This document shows positions 63,501 to 64,000 of a stretch of 64,000 nucleotides of DNA, one piece after another. This DNA comes from a bacterium (lineage in GTDB: Bacteria; Planctomycetota; Planctomycetia; Pirellulales; Pirellulaceae). The translations under genes were made by a program, and so were the position numbers. The notes beneath the pieces are model-generated. The model made no database searches, was not told where the DNA came from, and saw only the letters and a list, made by a program, of their open reading frames with translations. How positions within the stretch are numbered: the stretch's first letter is position 1; the number at the start of each line of letters is the position of its first letter. The DNA is taken from assembly GCA_016124445.1 (NCBI GenBank), contig WGNR01000005.1, positions 157,457 to 221,456 on the forward strand. Direction: 5' to 3'.

Positions 63501-63688
63501 CTTCCCCGGATTTTCACCAATTTGCCATAGAAAAGTGGAATGGAGTTTGTGACCCACGAACAACTGGCGCACTCCTGCAGTATTTCGACGCGTGCAAGAA
63601 GATTGACGCTAAACTTGTTCCCGATAGCGCCACCAAACAACTCCAGAGAAAACGCCAGGAGATGAAACAATTTCTAGAACGATATTAA
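60503..63688 (+). CDS. Candidate anti-phage STAND NTPase with N-terminal nuclease-like domain (Avs-like)
   Basis: Start ATG 60503 gives 1061 aa. The N-terminal ~200 residues look like a Cap4/DUF4297-type PD-(D/E)xK nuclease: GGGHFELKVAVYYL with E34, D74/D75 in YLVDDVVCDI, and Q92-I-K94 in SLQIKHG. A helical linker follows, then a STAND/NACHT-type ATPase: Walker A SDAGRGKT (446-453), Walker B IILIDAINE (about 520-528), and FVLSCRSEF (about 554-562). The C-terminal ~450 residues are helical, as in sensor arms. This is the layout of Avs (antiviral STAND) proteins that sense a phage protein and then cut DNA. The gene is more A/T-rich than its neighbours. Nuclease activity and the trigger are inference. 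Confidence 0.75.
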   Translation: MAKKKQQQKTPKIPGTDAVYVSPFSSGLGGGHFELKVAVYYLAGLLSGEVCRGTNNGLIQLVRLQQRNRGYLVDDVVCDIASENQISTFSLQIKHGIRLTEKNTDFQDAIEQCWQQFNGNKFNEAHDRVGLGFDEASNIEKIRKNFPDLLTWAQTSESSEAFFEKLIGFKVKSEYLAILRIIVTKVSKKSPSNDQLWRFLKCFVAIPFDLENGEAARDQTSLIQSLRPFVTEGTPIAAARLADQLYAIAAEYAKSGGELTLNALLQRLGPEVAARIPAARRAQTITLRNHLRSHVQKELQKQSSSGKFIDNLFTETSDSKDCARNLLDPIFYFEKASGEIPHLNLTHFNRMRREYQLPTLQVPSDITTPQTLLDVPHCCDKALAKLGELSDTLNTPPGNENNLDDHTKYVLEKRWHSTGGWYINKSVDRIRRHLQALKCSVLLVLSDAGRGKTNFLCDLAQFQLRLDIPGAFFTGKSLECAQLDDLEDWMLRQLVPNTNSKSDAYQAIERLCQEVNRPCIILIDAINEHSSLQQFSVALEQCIGQMTSNASIRFVLSCRSEFFEARFGGFSTASFQKNMLRIDRLNEQMSPQHAHRMFDSYLQAFCLRVTMSDNCRQDLERNPLLLRIFCETYGHLHSSEPIQLPHINNIYKDRLFQKYLDLKLAAVSDRANERNNSTLFGKVDFLNSLFGLIERMFSKNNFSSVALADLESQHKQALEQLLYEELLLRKDLEQALHSVEREVLVFPFDELRDFLIAKYLVEVVWQKDQQEFLAQANSVLTANKTIAEGVSRCLFFVAKRHGHHALYDLVRNEKWFESTFVESIFAIEEDLIKPDDLREIRKRFQDDPSQRINIAKSLINRSNEAAFHTLNIQLLFDLLRDMDDDLRDKLTDNLFGHVTEFGFDIPQSWSLRKLAEEIRDARPRLERSHFGNLVQLLLYLINVTENHYDYPAKDALVSIFEEDFDLGAEELARFTKESPSINIAYVVDALADIAERLQRTSPDFHQFAIEKWNGVCDPRTTGALLQYFDACKKIDAKLVPDSATKQLQRKRQEMKQFLERY

Positions 63689-63894
63689 AGTGGATTGATG
63701 GCGGTTTCGTTGCATCTGTCGATCGCGATTTTACGCGAGATGAGGTTGTTGCGCGTGCCAAGGCATGCCATGGATCGTACCTTTATCAACTGGCCGAGCG
63801 AGTTGCCGATAGTTTCTTTGGCGGGCTGAAGGATCTGGAAGAGGAGTACCATGACTATTATGAAGTGGACCCCAATTTTAGGACCACGGATTAA
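63685..63894 (+). other. Coding-like frame without a standard start codon
   Basis: The frame runs 69 codons from inside the stop of the STAND gene, reading TTA AAG then KWIDGGFVASVDRDFTRDEV and ending FFGGLKDLEEEYHDYYEVDPNFRTTD. It has no ATG, GTG or TTG upstream as far as the nearest in-frame stop. It could be a frameshift extension of the STAND protein, a gene with a rare start, or a decayed gene. Confidence 0.3.
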
Positions 63895-63963
63895 GATAGA
63901 AAATCGCGTATTGATCGGTGAAAATAGGCTTGAAATTGGAGTCTTGTAACCGAGGACGAAACC

Positions 63964-64000
63964 GTGGCACGGAAACGCCGTTCCTTCACTCCGGCTTTTA
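63964..64000 (+). mobile_element. Start of an IS3-type transposase OrfA (cut by window end)
   Basis: GTG 63964 opens MARKRRSFTPAF, matching the very start of IS3-family OrfA transposases (typically (M)xRKRRxFTxEFKxxVV). GAGGA lies seven bases upstream. Only the first 12 codons are visible, so neither the insertion sequence nor its inverted repeats can be defined. Confidence 0.75.

Noticed and set aside
63702..63833. 43-codon ATG frame after the STAND gene
   Set aside because: Its reading looks less protein-like than the overlapping start-less frame, and it has no ribosome-binding site.
1..64000. CRISPR array
   Set aside because: No set of regularly spaced repeats was seen; the repeats found are inverted (16.8 kb), a single duplicate (22.7 kb) or in-frame coding repeats (10.5 kb).

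Overview
The window reads as chromosomal DNA of a planctomycete, most likely Pirellulales (Blastopirellula/Bremerella-like). The evidence is two DUF1559 prepilin-like proteins each followed by a small lipoprotein, a PVC-type cytochrome c/beta-propeller protein ending in an azurin-like copper domain, an unusually long SecA (1235 aa), a lysine-rich H1-like protein and many small planctomycete-type membrane or secreted proteins of unknown function. No plasmid or phage backbone is visible. Most of the window is ordinary chromosome, with a foreign-looking right end from about 59.9 kb.

Layout. 1-8.7 kb holds a PhnP-like metallo-hydrolase (cut by the window edge), secA, waaA (Kdo transferase), metK with a clear promoter and terminator, and a 4-TM protein. 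8.7-13.5 kb is a minus-strand array of five small membrane-protein genes built from one 4-TM module; one gene carries four copies of it. 13.8-16.8 kb is a sugar-nucleotide and repair group (UDP-sugar pyrophosphorylase, mannose-1-P guanylyltransferase, RuvX), followed by a nested inverted-repeat element. 17-22 kb has a secreted protein, an MFS exporter, a phenylacetate-CoA-ligase-like enzyme with a DUF971 protein, and an ExbD-like locus with a possible frame break. tRNA-Leu(UAA) lies at 22.4 kb with a duplicated 3' end 256 bp downstream. 22.8-27.8 kb has a two-part protein with a planctomycete C-terminal domain, a DUF1559/lipoprotein pair and two glycosyltransferases.

28.3-33.6 kb is a complete glycine-cleavage operon gcvT-gcvH-gcvPA-gcvPB followed by a LipM/LplA-like lipoyl-transfer enzyme, which together could make and load the lipoyl arm of GcvH. 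34-40 kb has an FHA protein, an ECF sigma factor with a membrane partner, a second DUF1559/lipoprotein pair, an H1-like protein and a TPR lipoprotein. 40-43 kb holds serC-serA, which supplies serine and so links to the glycine/C1 operon. 43-53 kb has an M48-type membrane peptidase, a three-PAS histidine kinase, a glycerophosphodiesterase, a translationally coupled glycosyltransferase/flavoprotein pair, a permease and an O-methyltransferase. 53-58.7 kb has a three-gene overlapping minus-strand cluster, a secreted protein and the large cytochrome/azurin protein.

59-64 kb looks like an accessory boundary: an ATP-grasp-like protein, a probable relic of an integrase C-terminus, a 1061-aa candidate anti-phage STAND NTPase with an N-terminal nuclease-like domain (AT-rich compared with its neighbours), a coding-like frame with no standard start codon, and the first codons of an IS3-type transposase at the window end. 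The STAND gene is the best candidate here for a little-described system. The 4-TM module array is the second.
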